DNA of 61,365 nucleotides from Tubiluchus corallicola (GCA_030141605.1 JAQGDQ010001120.1:1-61365); one strand, 5' to 3'; positions 1 through 11,640 are shown, numbered from the stretch's first letter. The notes: a model not told the origin generated them from the letters alone. Translations and numbers: made by a program.

Positions 1-127
1 TGGGAGCAATAAGCGTTAATACTCTGTTGTCCGTTTTTCAAGTGAAACTTTAGTGCAAAAAGACCAAATATTTATAACAGGCCTCAAACAAGCCATTTGC
101 TACAAATGACTGAGTTTCCCAATGCCA

Positions 128-345
128 ATTCTAGTGCTGAAAACCAGCAGACTTAATTATTAATATGAAAATATTCTGTGTTATTGTCTACTGCACGCCT
201 CACTCACCCTCACAGTACATAATGCAACATTGTCAGCTGCCGCAAGAGCCACCTAGCGGTGGACAAATGCCACCTTTGTTACAAGTTAATTCGTTAGTGG
301 CCAGATTCAACCTGCGTGCTTTCTTGTTAAAGTTAGTATACGTCA
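128..345. repeat. Dispersed repeat, copy A
   Basis: This stretch shares blocks such as TAGTGCTGAAAAC, TTATTGTCTACTGC, AATGCAAC and GTTAGTGGCC-like sequence with 13806-14450, in the same order and orientation. That makes it a dispersed element rather than a gene. Copy B carries an extra GC-rich insert in the middle which this copy lacks. No inverted termini or tail were recognised, so the class is unknown. A 71-codon open frame here (165-380) resembles nothing I know. Confidence 0.5.
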
Positions 346-381
346 TGACGAAGCCCAGTATAATCCTCTATTTACTGTAGG

Positions 382-777
382 TAGGGGTGAGCATCGAACG
401 CTCGAATTCGATTCGAATGAGTTTTTTTAGTTAGAACTCGATTCGAATTCCAAACTATAGATATTCAGCACTTCAATCACACACGTTCTTTATCACTAAA
501 ACGATTAAAATATCATGCATTTAGCATAATTTAGCTGTGATTTCTGTGCACAATTTTAAACAAATTACTAGTCGTTTTATTGCAGAACAAAGTTCGAGTG
601 ATATGCATGATCTTTGTAAGACTAATTTTTGCTGGTGGTTCGAAAACTTGTTCGAAAATCTTTCAATCTCAATTCGAATTCGGTTCGAATTCGAAACACT
701 GAAGTTCGGTTCGAATTCGAAAGTCACAAATTCGGTTCAATTCGAATTCGCTTTCTGGTAGAGAATGCTCACCCCTA
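382..777. mobile_element. hAT-type MITE, copy 1
   Basis: The 396-bp element begins TAGGGGTGAGC and ends with the reverse complement GCTCACCCCTA. It is flanked by a perfect 8-bp target duplication, ACTGTAGG (374-381 and 778-785). Eight-bp duplications with TA(G)GGG-type ends are the hallmark of hAT transposons. The interior is full of TTCGAATTC palindromes and has no transposase, so it is non-autonomous. A second copy lies in opposite orientation at 18907-19211. Confidence 0.85.
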
Positions 778-1069
778 ACTGTAGGATGAGATATCCATGA
801 CATCACTGACTCGTGCATACCAAAATAACCTGACACAGTACGACAGAAGACCCACACAGAAGCATGGTTACCTGTAGGTCACCCAAGCAATTAATAAGCA
901 GACCCAACATTGGGTAACTTCAGCTTGCTAACTGGTAAGTACCACTCCTTCCGAGACCTGGCCTTGAGTATTTCGCGTTGCCGATAAAAACAAAATAACA
1001 GAAGCAGTGAAATAAATAATTATCAAAAAAAATTGCACATTTAAATTTGATATTGCTGTAGATCAGTAC

Positions 1070-1162
1070 CTTGAAATCCAGCAAGTCGACAAATGTAAAG
1101 TAATACAGGGCTAGAGATTTGACGATGTCTGCTTTCATTTGATTCACAGCATTCAGTGTGCT
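1070..1162 (-). CDS. NCKAP1: NCKAP1 coding exon 3
   Basis: This exon has 31 codons, from [20 protein letters not shown] to [11 protein letters not shown]. It is bounded by acceptor TTTTTCTACAG and donor [22 protein letters not shown] is nearly invariant in animal NCKAP1. The phase is 0 at both ends. Confidence 0.92.
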
Positions 1163-4100
1163 CTGTAGAAAAATAAAAACACATGAGTAATTAGATTGAG
1201 CACTGACTAATGTACAACTTTGAAAAATATGCACAAGCAATTTGTTTTGGACATAAGCACGTGGTGCCTCCTTGTGTTTGTTTTTTGCAAATTTAGGCTG
1301 TTGATAGACAGGTGAGCTACGACAGGAAATAGGCCATTGGCCTCATTTTTGCAGACAGGATAGGAAAGAAGTCATTCTTGTTCAGTACGTCGTGTCGTTT
1401 TATAACAAAATTTTGTCAGTCGAGTTCTCTTTAGCAAGTTAGTAAGATGCGGCAAAGATGTAAGTTTGATTTCTTAATATTTCATAATATTATTATACAT
1501 TTTCATTATAGCAGTTAATTATCTTTTTGACATTTGTTTAGCAGAAAATGTTTTTATTTGCTTCAGATAAAACGAAGTCGAATTGCTCATAATATGTCAG
1601 TCAGTCAGTCAGTCAGTCAAATATGTCATGATGTGATAGTGATTTTGGGATGAGACGATGATTGCCCATTTTGGACAATAAAAAATCATAAATTACATCT
1701 AAAAGACTGTTGGACTTGTATTTAGTACATGTCGTGCACATAATTCAATACCTAAAGCTTATGAGGTAAATGAAAAGTACAGTCAACCCTCGTTAAACCG
1801 CACTAATTGGGGGGGGGGTCCGGTGTAGCCGATTGTCCGATTTATCCGATATGCCTATATATGGCCTATATTATACAAGAATAATCACCTTAATAAGGCC
1901 TATATACATTGCACTATATACTATACTGTATATTACTTTAAAATAGTTAACCTGTGTGGATAAAGAAATTAGCGAGTGCTTTCAATGGGGTAAGCAAACT
2001 GAATTTTTGCGGGAATCGTAGCAGCCTGGGCGGCACCGCGAGCCGCTTCGGCCCGTCAATGGCTCGTCGTGAGTTGGTAGGCCGTGTTGTGTTTAGCGCT
2101 CCGGCTCTGTCGGAAATCGGTCAGTTTCCTTTACCACGGATGACGTCCGTCTTATCCGATATCCGGGCTAACGGGGTCCGGTTTAACGAGGGTCGACTGT
2201 ACTTTTTTAACTTAGAAAGCAAGGTATAGAAAATGTCCACATAAACAAAATTATAAAATTACATGATTTTCAAGAGCTTTATGTGTTGGGAAGAACGTGT
2301 TGACGACCAAAACATTTTAGATCTTCAAATTCTTGAAACAAAGATAAGTTCTCGTGTATTGTAGGATTGTAATGATACATCTAGGTCACAACATAAAACA
2401 TATCACGATACTAGCCTCACGATACATATCATAATACACCTATTAAGGCCAGTGTGAACCTAACTTAATAAATTTTAATTTTGTAGCGAAGGTGGCTCCA
2501 TCTAGCTAGAAAGTTTAAAGTGTGGGCATTGACCTAGTTACGTTTTTCATTTATGCTGTTCTGTTGTATGAGCGAACATGTGTCTTGTACAAGCTAGCGA
2601 ACTTTTCATTAGATATGCCGCAACGATGTAAGTTTACTTCTATTAATTTTTATTTTTATTTATTCATTGATTCATTATTCATTAACAATCTAACTAAATC
2701 AGCCAATGTCAGTCACCTTTGCCTTTCTATTTTTGTTTTAAATGTTGCAGAAATAAAGATCAGTGGTTTATATGAAAATTCAACTGAGACTTTTGAAGTT
2801 GTTATAAATGCCTCTCAGAGACACTAACAACACCTGAGTTAATGTTCGAAAACTACATAAAACTGTTGATAATAAATGATAAGCATATTTTATCAATCAA
2901 CAGTTTAGGATTCCTAAATGCTAAAGTAATTTGACAAACTGTTTGATTTTACTTTATTACTTGTATAATGTGCAGGTTACTGTTTGCATTATAAGTCACC
3001 AGAAAAATAAAATTTATGATTACCGTATATACTCGCATATAAGCCGAATTTAGAACTATAAAATACAATACTGAAATCAGGGGGTCGGCTTATATGCGCA
3101 TGAAACAAAATGAACACAAGGACAGACACTAATGCCAATTTTCCAGCCACACATTTTCATCGCTATCTGACTCTTTATTTGGTTGTGTGTCACCCAATGT
3201 ATAATTTCTTCTAGTATGTAACATAAAAGTAAGCATTTTACATCTTTATAGTAAAAAATTTCTATGAACCAAAAATACCCAATTAACAAAATGTGACAAA
3301 AAGGGATCAATTTTGTTGATTGGGTATGGAGTAAAATTAGACAAGTTGATGGTCGGCTTATACACGGGTTTTTGCAAAAACTGGCCATTTTAAAGCAGTT
3401 TTAGGGGGTCGGCTTATATGCGATGTAGGCTTATATGCGAGTATATACGGTACTTTAGATTTAAAAGTTGCTTGTGCAATTTCTCTTTTGCCATGTCATA
3501 TATGTTCACAACGTACTTAGCCTACTTTTTAATTAAACACCTTGGATTTTAAACCACTTTGGTTGCTAGCAGTGTCTGTGATAAGTCAAACTACTGATCT
3601 CAGAACTGATTGTTATACAATACAGTTGCAGCTTGAATGAGCCTTTTCACAGTTTTGTTGCGTGCACACGCAGTCGCTATAAGTCGGAGATTAAGTGTAC
3701 CACAGCAACACGTCTTAGCTACGTCCATCACGTGACATGAGCTTAAAGCAAAGTCAGTTGTTTTCTTCAATTTTGCTTAATTATGCATTAGTCTGTGCGG
3801 AATCTTGCTTGGGACAAGAAAAAATGAACTAGGTAAGGTTCTATAGCTAGCATTTGTCTCTTTTCTTAATTACTATTACAATAGCATGGGCTGCGAGGTG
3901 TCATCAAGTAATTTATAGGTGTCATCATAGCGCAATTTATTATCTTTCTTCCTACCACTTCCACTAACACATCTTTCTACCCTTCCTGTGTGGTCTAACC
4001 ATTCTCCCAGTTCTTTTTTTGTTCACTCATCCATTCTTTTTTTATCGGGCTCACATGACAATGGGCTTATACAAGCCTTTGCTTCTCTAGCCCACTGCAG

Positions 4101-6729
4101 TACAATTATTCTTTTATGATAATGATAGTGTATGAAACATAACAATTTAATACCGTAGATGTAATAATTTTGATGTCACTGTGTGCTTAATGTCATTATA
4201 TTGTACTGAATGTAATAATAATAAACTAAAAAAAATAAACCCCGTTGATGTTGCTAGTTTATTCTTCACCTTAGCATACTCAAAAACACCCGAATAGTTA
4301 CACTTCTACAGTTCTATAGATTTGGCACTGTGTAAAATACTTACAATGTTACTTTTCACGTCTATGTTAGGAAATTTCCGAACAATGTGTTTTATAGCAC
4401 CTTCAAGAGTCTTATCAGAGAGAAATGCTGGTTTAGACTTAGGATCTCCACAGGCCTGAAATGAATAGTAAACAGCATAACAAAATTAATGTTGTCTTAA
4501 ATATAAGAGTGTATTAACCAATAGAGTCACTAGGCTATAGCTGATGGCGCTAAATTTGAAGTTCTTATTCTCCTGTGTATAATTTCATATTCATGTAAAA
4601 GGCGCATTTTATAACACACCACAAACAGTTACTGTACGCAGCTTTTATGTAAGTGCCACATAACAATCAGGTGCAAGATACTGCACAACAAGCTAACACT
4701 TGTAATTAATAATGATAGGTAGACACTAGGTTAAGTGTTTCTAGTACACCACAAGTACTTGTTTAACTGCTCATTACAAAAGCAACTGTATATTCATAAG
4801 AGAGATGGGCTTGTAAAGTCTCAATAAGCCCCTGCTTACACATTACAAGCGTAATAGCTTTTACATTTACTGGTAATACTCAGTAATTGTTTTCTGAGAT
4901 ATTATTCTAAAATAGTACTTAACAGTAGAACCATGAATGCATGGTAATAATAGTCACATTTATTAGTAGGGCTAATAGCACATTTGCATAATATGAAAAT
5001 ATAACAGAGCAAATATAATTAGAAAAAGCCATTAGAAGGTAAATTATACAATCAGTGTAAAAGTGGGATTTATTCTAGGAACACCAACTGCAGGTACAAC
5101 ACAGAATAAGTACAGGCAGATCAGTTAGGTTTAGGTTAGGGTTAGGAATTCCTTAATAACTAAACAATTTTTGCAATTCCTTACTAACTAAACCATTCAA
5201 AAATATCAGATTTAAAATGTACTTTACTACTGAAAAATGTAATAATGTACATTAGCCACCCATGATTTTCCTACTTAAATTGTGTAATTACAATTTCTTA
5301 TTTAAAATATAATTATCTTGATAAGATAATAACAATGGATATTTTAACAATGGATTATCAATGAGACGAATCTTTATTATCAATTCAATTCAAGTAGTAT
5401 TTATTAACTTAGCACAATTCAATTATCATATCAGCATAAGGTTGCCACAGATGTCCTGATTTTTCTAGAATTGTCAAGTGTGCCACTTTTTCTAATCTGT
5501 CCCAGATTTTAGTGATAGCTTTCCCGGAGCTTCAGAAACATAAAAACAATGTAATACATGAAGAAAACATGTGCTCAGGTTTCCCGGAGCTTCAGAAACA
5601 TAAAACAATGTAATACATGAAGAAAACATGTGCTCAGGTTTCCCGGAGCTTCAGAAACATAAAACAATGTAATACATGAAGAAAACATGTGCTCAGGTTG
5701 TTTAGCATTGATGCCACGGTCAAGTAGCTTGACCTACAGTTTTCATGACTCATTGGTCAGTTACATTTTAAGCTGCTTCACAGTTGACCAGTGCAAACAA
5801 TATTAATTTATCATCATCGGTCGGCTTCTGTCTTATTTTCATGCACAGCATTTATTTTAATGCTGCTATGAACTTAAAAGAAATATAAAAAACAAAAATC
5901 ATGTATACCTGCCTAATTAAACCTTTTAAATCTAATTAACACCTGATTTAACATTTATGCTGTTGGATTCTGTGTTACAAGGAGGAAATCTTAGGTCTGC
6001 TCTGTCATGCTGGGCTGGTAGCTTAGGTGTTAGAGTGTGGGAGTACTATTTCCAGGTCTAGGGTTCAAATCCCAACTAGTCTACAATTTTTCAGTCTCAT
6101 TTCTCCAACTCATTACAAACAATAGATATAATTGGTAAAATAAACCACAAATAGTTTATAAAGATTCTGGCAATCGCAGTTATAGTTAATTACTAAGTAA
6201 ACTTTGTTGAGTAAAATAATATCTGAAGATTTGTTGGACTCAAAATTATGATACTAAAGTAAAGATTGCTTCAATTAGCATGTAGATCATGACAAACATC
6301 ATTAATCCAGTAAAAAACTATTGTATACTACCACTAGTTATATCAATGCTAATGATCTTAGTTTACAGTATGGTTTCTGCTCGACAGTAGCAACAAAACC
6401 AAGTGAAAATGCACTCCTCCCACTAAGAAAGCTTACGAAAAGATTCAATCACCCAATTTCCCTCTTCCTCCCTAACTAACTTGTGCCTAATTTTTGAATA
6501 TGGCATCAAACAGCCCAATAAATTGGTACGAGAGTATGGTAAATAAAAATTGGTTAACCGTGTGTACTTACTTTTCAGAATGCATAGTGAAAAAATAAAC
6601 GTGCAGGCATTCAACGGTTATTACCTTTTTAATATTGTAGATTCTAGTAAGCATCCCTATTCCCCTGTCGTTCAAAATTGTCAGTTTCTCAGCCAGTTTC
6701 TGCTGGCTAACATTTACAGACCTCGCCAT
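1070..6729 (-). CDS. NCKAP1: NCKAP1 (Nap1/Hem), WAVE complex subunit, 5' part
   Basis: Three minus-strand exons (6729-6625, 4455-4345, 1162-1070) join in phase 0 to give residues 1-103 of a Hem-family protein. It starts [20 protein letters not shown], continues with [27 protein letters not shown], and [16 protein letters not shown]. This order and sequence match the N terminus of animal NCKAP1, a protein of about 1,120 residues that pairs with CYFIP in the WAVE regulatory complex. There it links Rac signalling to Arp2/3-driven actin assembly at the plasma membrane. All three exon ends show clean GT donors, and the two internal acceptors are good CAG sites. The start is chosen because the family begins M-x-R-S with the same downstream QQKLAEKL. 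The remaining ~90% of the gene must lie left of the window; no fourth exon was found in 1-1069. The family assignment rests on recalled similarity. Confidence 0.93.
1597..1619. repeat. (GTCA)n microsatellite
   Basis: Five to six uninterrupted copies of the tetranucleotide lie inside NCKAP1 intron 2. Confidence 0.85.
1780..2199. mobile_element. pogo/Tigger-like MITE
   Basis: The 420-bp element has ends CAGTCAACCCTCGTTAAACC and the near-perfect reverse complement CGGTTTAACGAGGGTCGACTG. It is flanked by TA on both sides, as expected for the Tc1/mariner-pogo superfamily. The middle is GC-rich and contains a G-run at about 1810. The 91-codon frame that crosses the right half runs out through the terminal repeat and is not treated as a gene. 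Confidence 0.75.
2620..2826 (+). repeat. Dispersed repeat, direct copy
   Basis: The segment from about 2741 (AAATAAAGATCAGTGGTTTA) to GCCTCTCAGAGACACTAA reappears in reverse complement at 11850-11936. A related ATGC-GCAA-GATGTAAGTTT block is found at both 1446 and 2616, so the repeat may extend upstream. Class unknown. Confidence 0.5.
3021..3452. mobile_element. TIR transposon, CCGTATATACTCG ends
   Basis: A 25-bp perfect terminal inverted repeat starts TACCGTATATACTCGCATAT. The outermost TA may be a 2-bp target duplication. GGTCGGCTTATA recurs internally at about 3085, 3352 and 3410. There is no transposase. The superfamily is uncertain; TA flanks would fit Tc1/mariner. Confidence 0.65.
3635..3905 (+). 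repeat. Dispersed TIR-type repeat, copy A (partial)
   Basis: This is homologous to the element at 18344-18724. Shared landmarks are AGCCTTT-CACAGTTT, AATTATGCATTAGTCTGT, ACAAGAAAAAATGAACTAGG and GCTGTGAGG-like sequence. This copy lacks the right terminal repeat seen in copy B. Confidence 0.6.
4345..4455 (-). CDS. NCKAP1: NCKAP1 coding exon 2
   Basis: This exon has 37 codons, from [20 protein letters not shown] to VKSNI. It is bounded by acceptor CTATTCATTTCAG and donor ATT|GTAAGTAT. The residues CGDPK-KP, DK-LE-A and IVRKFP are the conserved Hem-family signature, and both splice phases are 0. Confidence 0.93.
5521..5698. repeat. 60-bp tandem repeat, 3 copies
   Basis: Three nearly identical units of 60, 59 and 59 bp each start TTCCCGGAGCTTCAGAAACA and end GTGCTCAGG. 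The first differs by one extra A. It looks like a young local duplication inside NCKAP1 intron 1. Confidence 0.9.
6005..6165 (+). mobile_element. tRNA-derived SINE, copy 1
   Basis: A degenerate box A (GGTAGCTTAGGTGTTAGAG) and a good box B (GGTTCAAATCC), 35 bp apart, give an RNA polymerase III promoter like that of a tRNA. They are followed by a non-tRNA body (ACAATTTTTCAG...AATAAACC). The same body follows a decayed tRNA-like head at 24780-24945, which shows that this is a mobile SINE and not a functional tRNA gene. Confidence 0.7.
6625..6729 (-). CDS. NCKAP1: NCKAP1 coding exon 1
   Basis: This exon has 35 codons from the ATG at 6729-6727 to ...IYNIKK, then donor AAAAAG|GTAATAAC. The phase at its end is 0. 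A short 5' UTR precedes it. An upstream CTTCTCAG (about 6760) could be a UTR splice acceptor, but this is not certain. Confidence 0.93.
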
Positions 6730-7027
6730 ATTCAGGAAGGTGAATTCTTACAGCCTGAGAAGAGTGAACATGTGATTATTTGGCGCCGAGTAATACGTAT
6801 GTGAAAAACCATTTACGCTTGCAACTTAAAGTCCATTTTCCTTAAAAATTACATGCCAAAACTACAAAAACTCCCAAATTTTGTAAAACTAAAAACTGTT
6901 TTGACCGGAAACAGCGAATTTCGATAATCTAGACGCACGAAAATGTGGTCCCGGTATTTTCCTCTTGTTTCAACGCCATAAATAATTTGTCAGTAAGTTT
7001 ACTAAGTTAGATTAGAATTAGATTAGT

Positions 7028-7260
7028 AATTTATTTTTCTCCATAAATTCACATTAGTTTAACCATAAAATATACAAAAATACAAATAAACATAGGAGAA
7101 AGGGTGGCGAAAAACCAAATGTTAGCAAGTCAACCACCCTTTTCAGAAAGACAAGTAAACAACATGGCGCTAATGACAGAAAGAAAAAACTATGAAAAAT
7201 ACATAAACATCCATAAATATAAAAAATATGACAATAAAAATACAAAAACCAATCATTCCT
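7028..7260 (-). mobile_element. CR1-like LINE 3' fragment
   Basis: This fragment is closely related to 10846-11090. Both contain TTATTTT-CTCCATAAAT, CATAGGAGAAAGGGTGGCGA and AAAAACCAAA, then a GTCAACCACCCTT block. It is a 5'-truncated 3' UTR of a LINE lying on the minus strand. Confidence 0.6.
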
Positions 7261-8259
7261 AACAAAAGTCTAGAGTAAATTAATCAAATAGATGTAAATG
7301 CCATGAAAACATGAGGACGTGATCAATAAACGTGCAAAAGGTGAACTAGCAAGTGGAAACATTTGCCCCTTCCAGTGAGGGATAATGTGTGATCATTTGT
7401 CTTAAAGGACTTACATATTCCCAGAAATTGGAAAAATTAGATCTATATCGGGTTTACTGATGTTGACACAAACCAGTTTTTTAAACTCAATTACATGAGC
7501 ACACTGTGCTATTTTTCAAGTATAGTGTTAATACCAAAAGGTATACAATAGTTTTCTCAAGCTGAAGAGACTATGGGGAACTCATTACCAGAATCATTAG
7601 TATATAAATATAGATTGCTATTTTATAGACAATAGATTTATAGATTTATTGTATACTATGCCAATGTGTACATGTGTACACGTACATGTACATACAGTAT
7701 GCCACAATATGTAACATAAAAAATTTATAAATCATCAGACGACATGAAGACATATCAAGTCAACACTATAAGAAAACTTTTGCAGTGTTAACTTAATGAA
7801 TAGCATGAATGAAAAAAGAAAATGGATGAAAGTTATTGAAGGGAATGGTATATACATAATTTTTAATATTTAGATGATATCAAAGTGGGTTTGGCATGTG
7901 CAAGCCGAGACCTACCGAATGTCAAGTTTAAAAAAGGCAAATTTCTCACACATGGTCAAAAACACAAGAAAACATATACAAAAACTTATGGTAACATGGC
8001 CAAATGAGTGGGCAACATACACTACAGGGTCCTTTACAAGCCTCTATTTTAAAAAATTATTTAGCAAATTTCGACTAGAGTTGGATTAGCAAACTATATG
8101 TCTGTACCACCATTTTGCACCTAAGATACTTCATGAAATATTTCACAATTTTTTTTTACAAAACTTTACGAATTTTTTTAGCAGTCAACTAACAATACAA
8201 ATTTTTTTCCTGTTGGTTTCAGGCTGCTTACGCGATAAAAATTCCTGATTACTATTGTC
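7261..8259. other. Intergenic DNA, nothing recognised
   Basis: This is AT-rich sequence with no supported exon, repeat family or array. A 71-codon open frame at 7874-8089 has no recognisable similarity and no splice or promoter context. Confidence 0.5.
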
Positions 8260-8803
8260 GACGGTAAATTTTGTGTTGTGGTCGTGTGAGAGTATAGAAA
8301 ACATAGGTTACGAAACGCACAGTGCGTGATGACGTCATCGAATTATGCGTTTAAGTACACAATTTCAGACTTTTAGGTAGCTGTCAACTAAAAAATATAA
8401 CTTCAGAATAATCTATTTTCATCTACGAAATTCAGCCGAAAATAGGCTTGTATTTGTCAGTAGACGAAAGATCGAACATTTGTTTTAATAGAAATGTCCG
8501 TATTCCGACCTCAAATTTGTAATAGCTCTGTGACATTCGCAATTTGATGTACGCACGTCGAGTGTTATCTCCAAGAAGACATTTTGCAAAACAGCCTTCC
8601 GGTCGAGTCGGCTGCCTCGTTTGCGCTGATTATATTTCGTACAGAAATGTATTGTGTTTCATTTCGTAAACTTGGATAACAGTATTGTTTACAAAGTTTG
8701 TCGCACTGGAAAACCGGTTACGTTGAACTGCTGCTTGGTTTTCGGTCGTAACGAAAGTGTCTGAAATGTGAATCTATCTTCCTACAACTGCATACTTATA
8801 CAG
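8260..8803 (+). promoter_or_regulatory. Promoter-like region with a CRE and possible 5' UTR exon
   Basis: This stretch is richer in CG dinucleotides than its surroundings. It has a perfect cAMP-response element TGACGTCA at 8330-8337 and ends with a good donor ACAG|GTAATG at 8803/8804. CDK12's first coding exon needs an upstream 5' UTR exon, because its ATG sits 4 nt after an acceptor. A UTR exon ending at 8803 is one candidate, possibly with a second after the acceptor TATTTTTTACAG at 9822. It could equally belong to NCKAP1's divergent promoter region. Confidence 0.3.
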
Positions 8804-8984
8804 GTAATGAATTTTCACAATTATAATAAACAAACATTTACTGGGTTAGTATTACTAAACATGTCCACTAGAAAATAACTTAGGAAAGATTCAAATGGAA
8901 TTTTTCTAAACCCCTTTTTCTGCTAAGTTATCGTTCGACGACCTTTTTCATAATTTTTTCAGTTCGAGTCTAGGCATTCTTTAT

Positions 8985-9235
8985 TTATATATGTAGTCAC
9001 TACCAACATAGATAGAGACAGTAGTTAAAAGACTTTCAGTAGCATAAATAACTCGACCAAGAACCTGCTTTTGGCCTGTTTGAAATACCTAGATTTCTCC
9101 AAATATCTTCCTAACTCCTTTCTGAAATCATTTGTTGAATTTACATTGATTGCTTTCTTGAGAAGATTGTTCTATGTATTTTCCACCTGTTAAGTCAAAC
9201 TATTTCTTTAAAAATTGGCGCAGTGATTGTCTAAA
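8985..9235 (-). mobile_element. LINE ORF2 C-terminal fragment
   Basis: Read on the minus strand, it encodes a degraded reverse-transcriptase tail: NNLLKKAINVNSTNDFRKEL, then GRYLEKSRYFK. This is the usual end of Jockey/CR1-group LINE proteins (W-x-x-LP...V-N-s-x-x-F-k-x-x-L). It ends with an AATAAA on the same strand. It is frameshifted and non-functional. Confidence 0.6.
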
Positions 9236-10229
9236 TGATGTGCTATTATGGAAAATGTAATTCTAATTAGTTACACAATATTTAGGTCAGTTGACTGAAG
9301 TAACTATGCAGGTCTTCATAGAGAGACTCCCGGAAATTGTGACATGGCTTTACAAAATTTGTTAACATCGCTACTTAGTTAGTATTTTCTTATACATATA
9401 AACGTGGTATGTGTATGAACTATTGTTTACAAGTTAGTATACAGCTGACTAGGCACATGTGAAGAAAGCTAGCTGATACTTTGAACAAGATTAACTTTGA
9501 ATAGTACTTTGATAAAATTAAGCTACAAAGTATGTTCAGTTGTTTTTTTGCTTGGCATTATCTAATTGCCATTATCTAATTGCTTTAACTGTTATCTGAC
9601 GAACTTTATGAAAAACTTGTTACTGTGCAGTAATGTGCTAAAATATAGCATTTGCAAACTTCCCAACTTCAACAGATCTTTGTCAGAACTTTAACAGATC
9701 TTTGTCAGTTATAGTTATTATACTCTGAATTGATTCAACACAGCATAGGCAGATTATGTAAAAAGAGTTTCCCAACTTACTAACATTTATTACAGTAATT
9801 TTATGCTATCTATTTTTTACAGCTTGCATTGAAGATCATTTGCATTGCTGCTGTTGTATGTTATGGCGTTAACAGAGCAAGTCACGGGTCTGCTTGCTTT
9901 TGCTCGTGTGAGCATGTAAATTATATAAATGCGGCGTAACTTGTTATAAAGCAAATGAAAATAACAGAGACTGTCTTGTTTTTAATCGACTCCATATGTT
10001 CTTATTACTTTTCCATACGACTTGGTTAACCATCTTGTAAATTAAGTTGAATAATTATAACTAAATAGATGTAAACATTTCATTTCCATTCCTTTTTGAT
10101 TTTACTTGTAGTCCTAACTTTTTTATAGTCAAGCTCAGCAGTTTTTTCTATTCACATTTAATTCATGTACTTAAATACATTTCAAGTACATCAGTTACTC
10201 CACCCTGTTTTTATTTCACACTCAGTCAA
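9236..10229. other. Intergenic DNA, nothing firm
   Basis: There is no supported gene. An acceptor TATTTTTTACAG (to 9822) followed by a short frame starting at about 9862 and a weak donor GAGCAT|GTAAAT might be a non-coding 5' exon of CDK12, but the evidence is only splice-like motifs. Confidence 0.4.
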
Positions 10230-10320
10230 TTTTACTATTATTATTATTATTATTATTATTACGTAAAAATTAATATAGCACCCTTAATATATAAAAATAC
10301 TCAGTTGCGCTTTACAACCA
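10230..10320. repeat. (ATT)n tract and short-element tail
   Basis: About nine ATT units are followed by a tail-like block (AATATAGCACCC...TTGCGCTTTACAA) of the sort found at ends of invertebrate SINE/LINE elements. The element class is not determined. Confidence 0.45.
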
Positions 10321-10845
10321 AAGATCCTACAAAGCCTAAAATAAATCATAAAACTATATGCATTGTAAAGAAAAGTCTTGAAAATTTAAGTTAAAAAATC
10401 AATATAAAATCTAGTTAGCAAAACATAGGCAAAATTAAATCCATTTCAATGCCCATACTCTAACTTGCATTACCTACCTTATTGATTGCACCATGGACAC
10501 AGTTATAATGTGTCAGTATCAGCACCTTATAAATGATCTCGGGGTATTTTGAAATGTGAATGCATATAAATTAAGTTTCACATTGTGATGCAATTGTCAA
10601 TGATTTCTTCAAATATTAGACAATTGCTTAAATTTAGTCTGTAATGGGCTTACTTTTAGATAAATGTTTTAGGTAGTAGAATTATGCGTAACATTATGCA
10701 AACCTAGACATCATGTGAAAATATCTTTGTAGTTGCTTGTAAACTCACCATGTCTTTTGTTAAGTCTTTCTAATTTCTAGCTGTAGAATTGATATAGGTC
10801 GTCCACTTGCTATGATTTCTAATTTACAGTAATAGTAATAGTAAT

Positions 10846-11640
10846 TTTATTTTCCTCCATAAATATACAATGATTTGACAATAAAATACACAAAAATATA
10901 AACGAACATAGGAGAAAGGGTGGCGAAAAACCAAAGGTTATCGAGTCAACCACCCTTCTCAAAGGACAGTAAACAAAAGGACGCTAATGACAGTAGACTA
11001 TATTAAAAAATACATAAACGTGCAGAAATACAAAAACAAAATACAACAGCAAAAAAAACAAAAATCAAAAACAAAAAACCATGACAAATTTGCGAACTAC
11101 TAAGCAACTCATAGAAAGTGAGTTTGCACCTTATAAAAAAATGTTTTTCGGCGAAAGTTACCACAAGAATATACATCTAATAGACAAAAAACTGATTTAT
11201 TTGTAAGTTGCAAGAAGTGCCTTAGCGTACTGTTTATTTAGCGAATGCAGCGGTAAAGAAGTTATATGAGCAGGTAGGGAGTTCCATAATACTGATCCCT
11301 GATATTTTAACGACCTTTGACCCTTACATGTATTAAATCGTTCGATGAAGAAAGAACTGCTAGTAGAAAACCTAGTGTTGTAACTGTGAATATCAGATCT
11401 AATTTAGAAACAATTCTGGTAGTAAGTTATTCTTAAATTTGTATACAAATTTTGCAAGCTCGAGTTTGTAGATATCATTCAGTTTTAAGAGGCCCAATTT
11501 AATGTAGGATGGCGTTGCGTGTTCCCGTCTACCAGAAAATGTCATCAGCTTAACTATAATGTTTTGATGAGTTTGTATTGGTTTTAGGTATTGTTTGGAT
11601 TTTTATTTATTTAGTGGTTTATTTACTTTCCTGAGGTGAT
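10846..11640 (-). mobile_element. CR1-like LINE, 5'-truncated, minus strand
   Basis: Its 3' UTR matches the fragment at 7028-7260. Further in, GGGAGTTCCATAAT...TTTTAA-GACCTTTGA...AGAAAACC...TGTAGATATC lines up with the C-terminal coding end of the intact element at 51442-51780 (GGCAACGAGTTCCATAATTT...GATTTTAAGC). It is thus the last part of ORF2 plus the 3' UTR of a related, decayed element. Confidence 0.65.

Larger units (their letters stand above)
1163..4344 (-). other. NCKAP1 intron 2, transposon-rich
   Basis: This 3.2-kb intron holds a (GTCA)n run, a pogo-like MITE, a dispersed repeat, a TIR element with CCGTATATACTCG ends and another dispersed TIR-type repeat. I see nothing recognisable in 3906-4344 or in 2200-2700. 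Confidence 0.8.
4456..6624 (-). other. NCKAP1 intron 1
   Basis: This 2.2-kb AT-rich intron contains a three-copy tandem repeat and a tRNA-derived SINE. I see nothing recognisable in 4460-5515, 5700-6000 or 6170-6620. Confidence 0.75.

Noticed and set aside
165-380. 71-codon plus-strand frame
   Set aside because: It lies within a dispersed repeat, lacks similarity, and stops at the MITE target duplication.
1954-2229. 91-codon plus-strand frame
   Set aside because: It lies in the GC-rich half of a MITE and runs through its terminal repeat. No transposase motif is visible.
6008-6080. Functional tRNA gene
   Set aside because: Box A and B are present, but the cloverleaf is poor, there is no clear anticodon arm, and the same 3' body follows a second copy at 24780, so it is a SINE.
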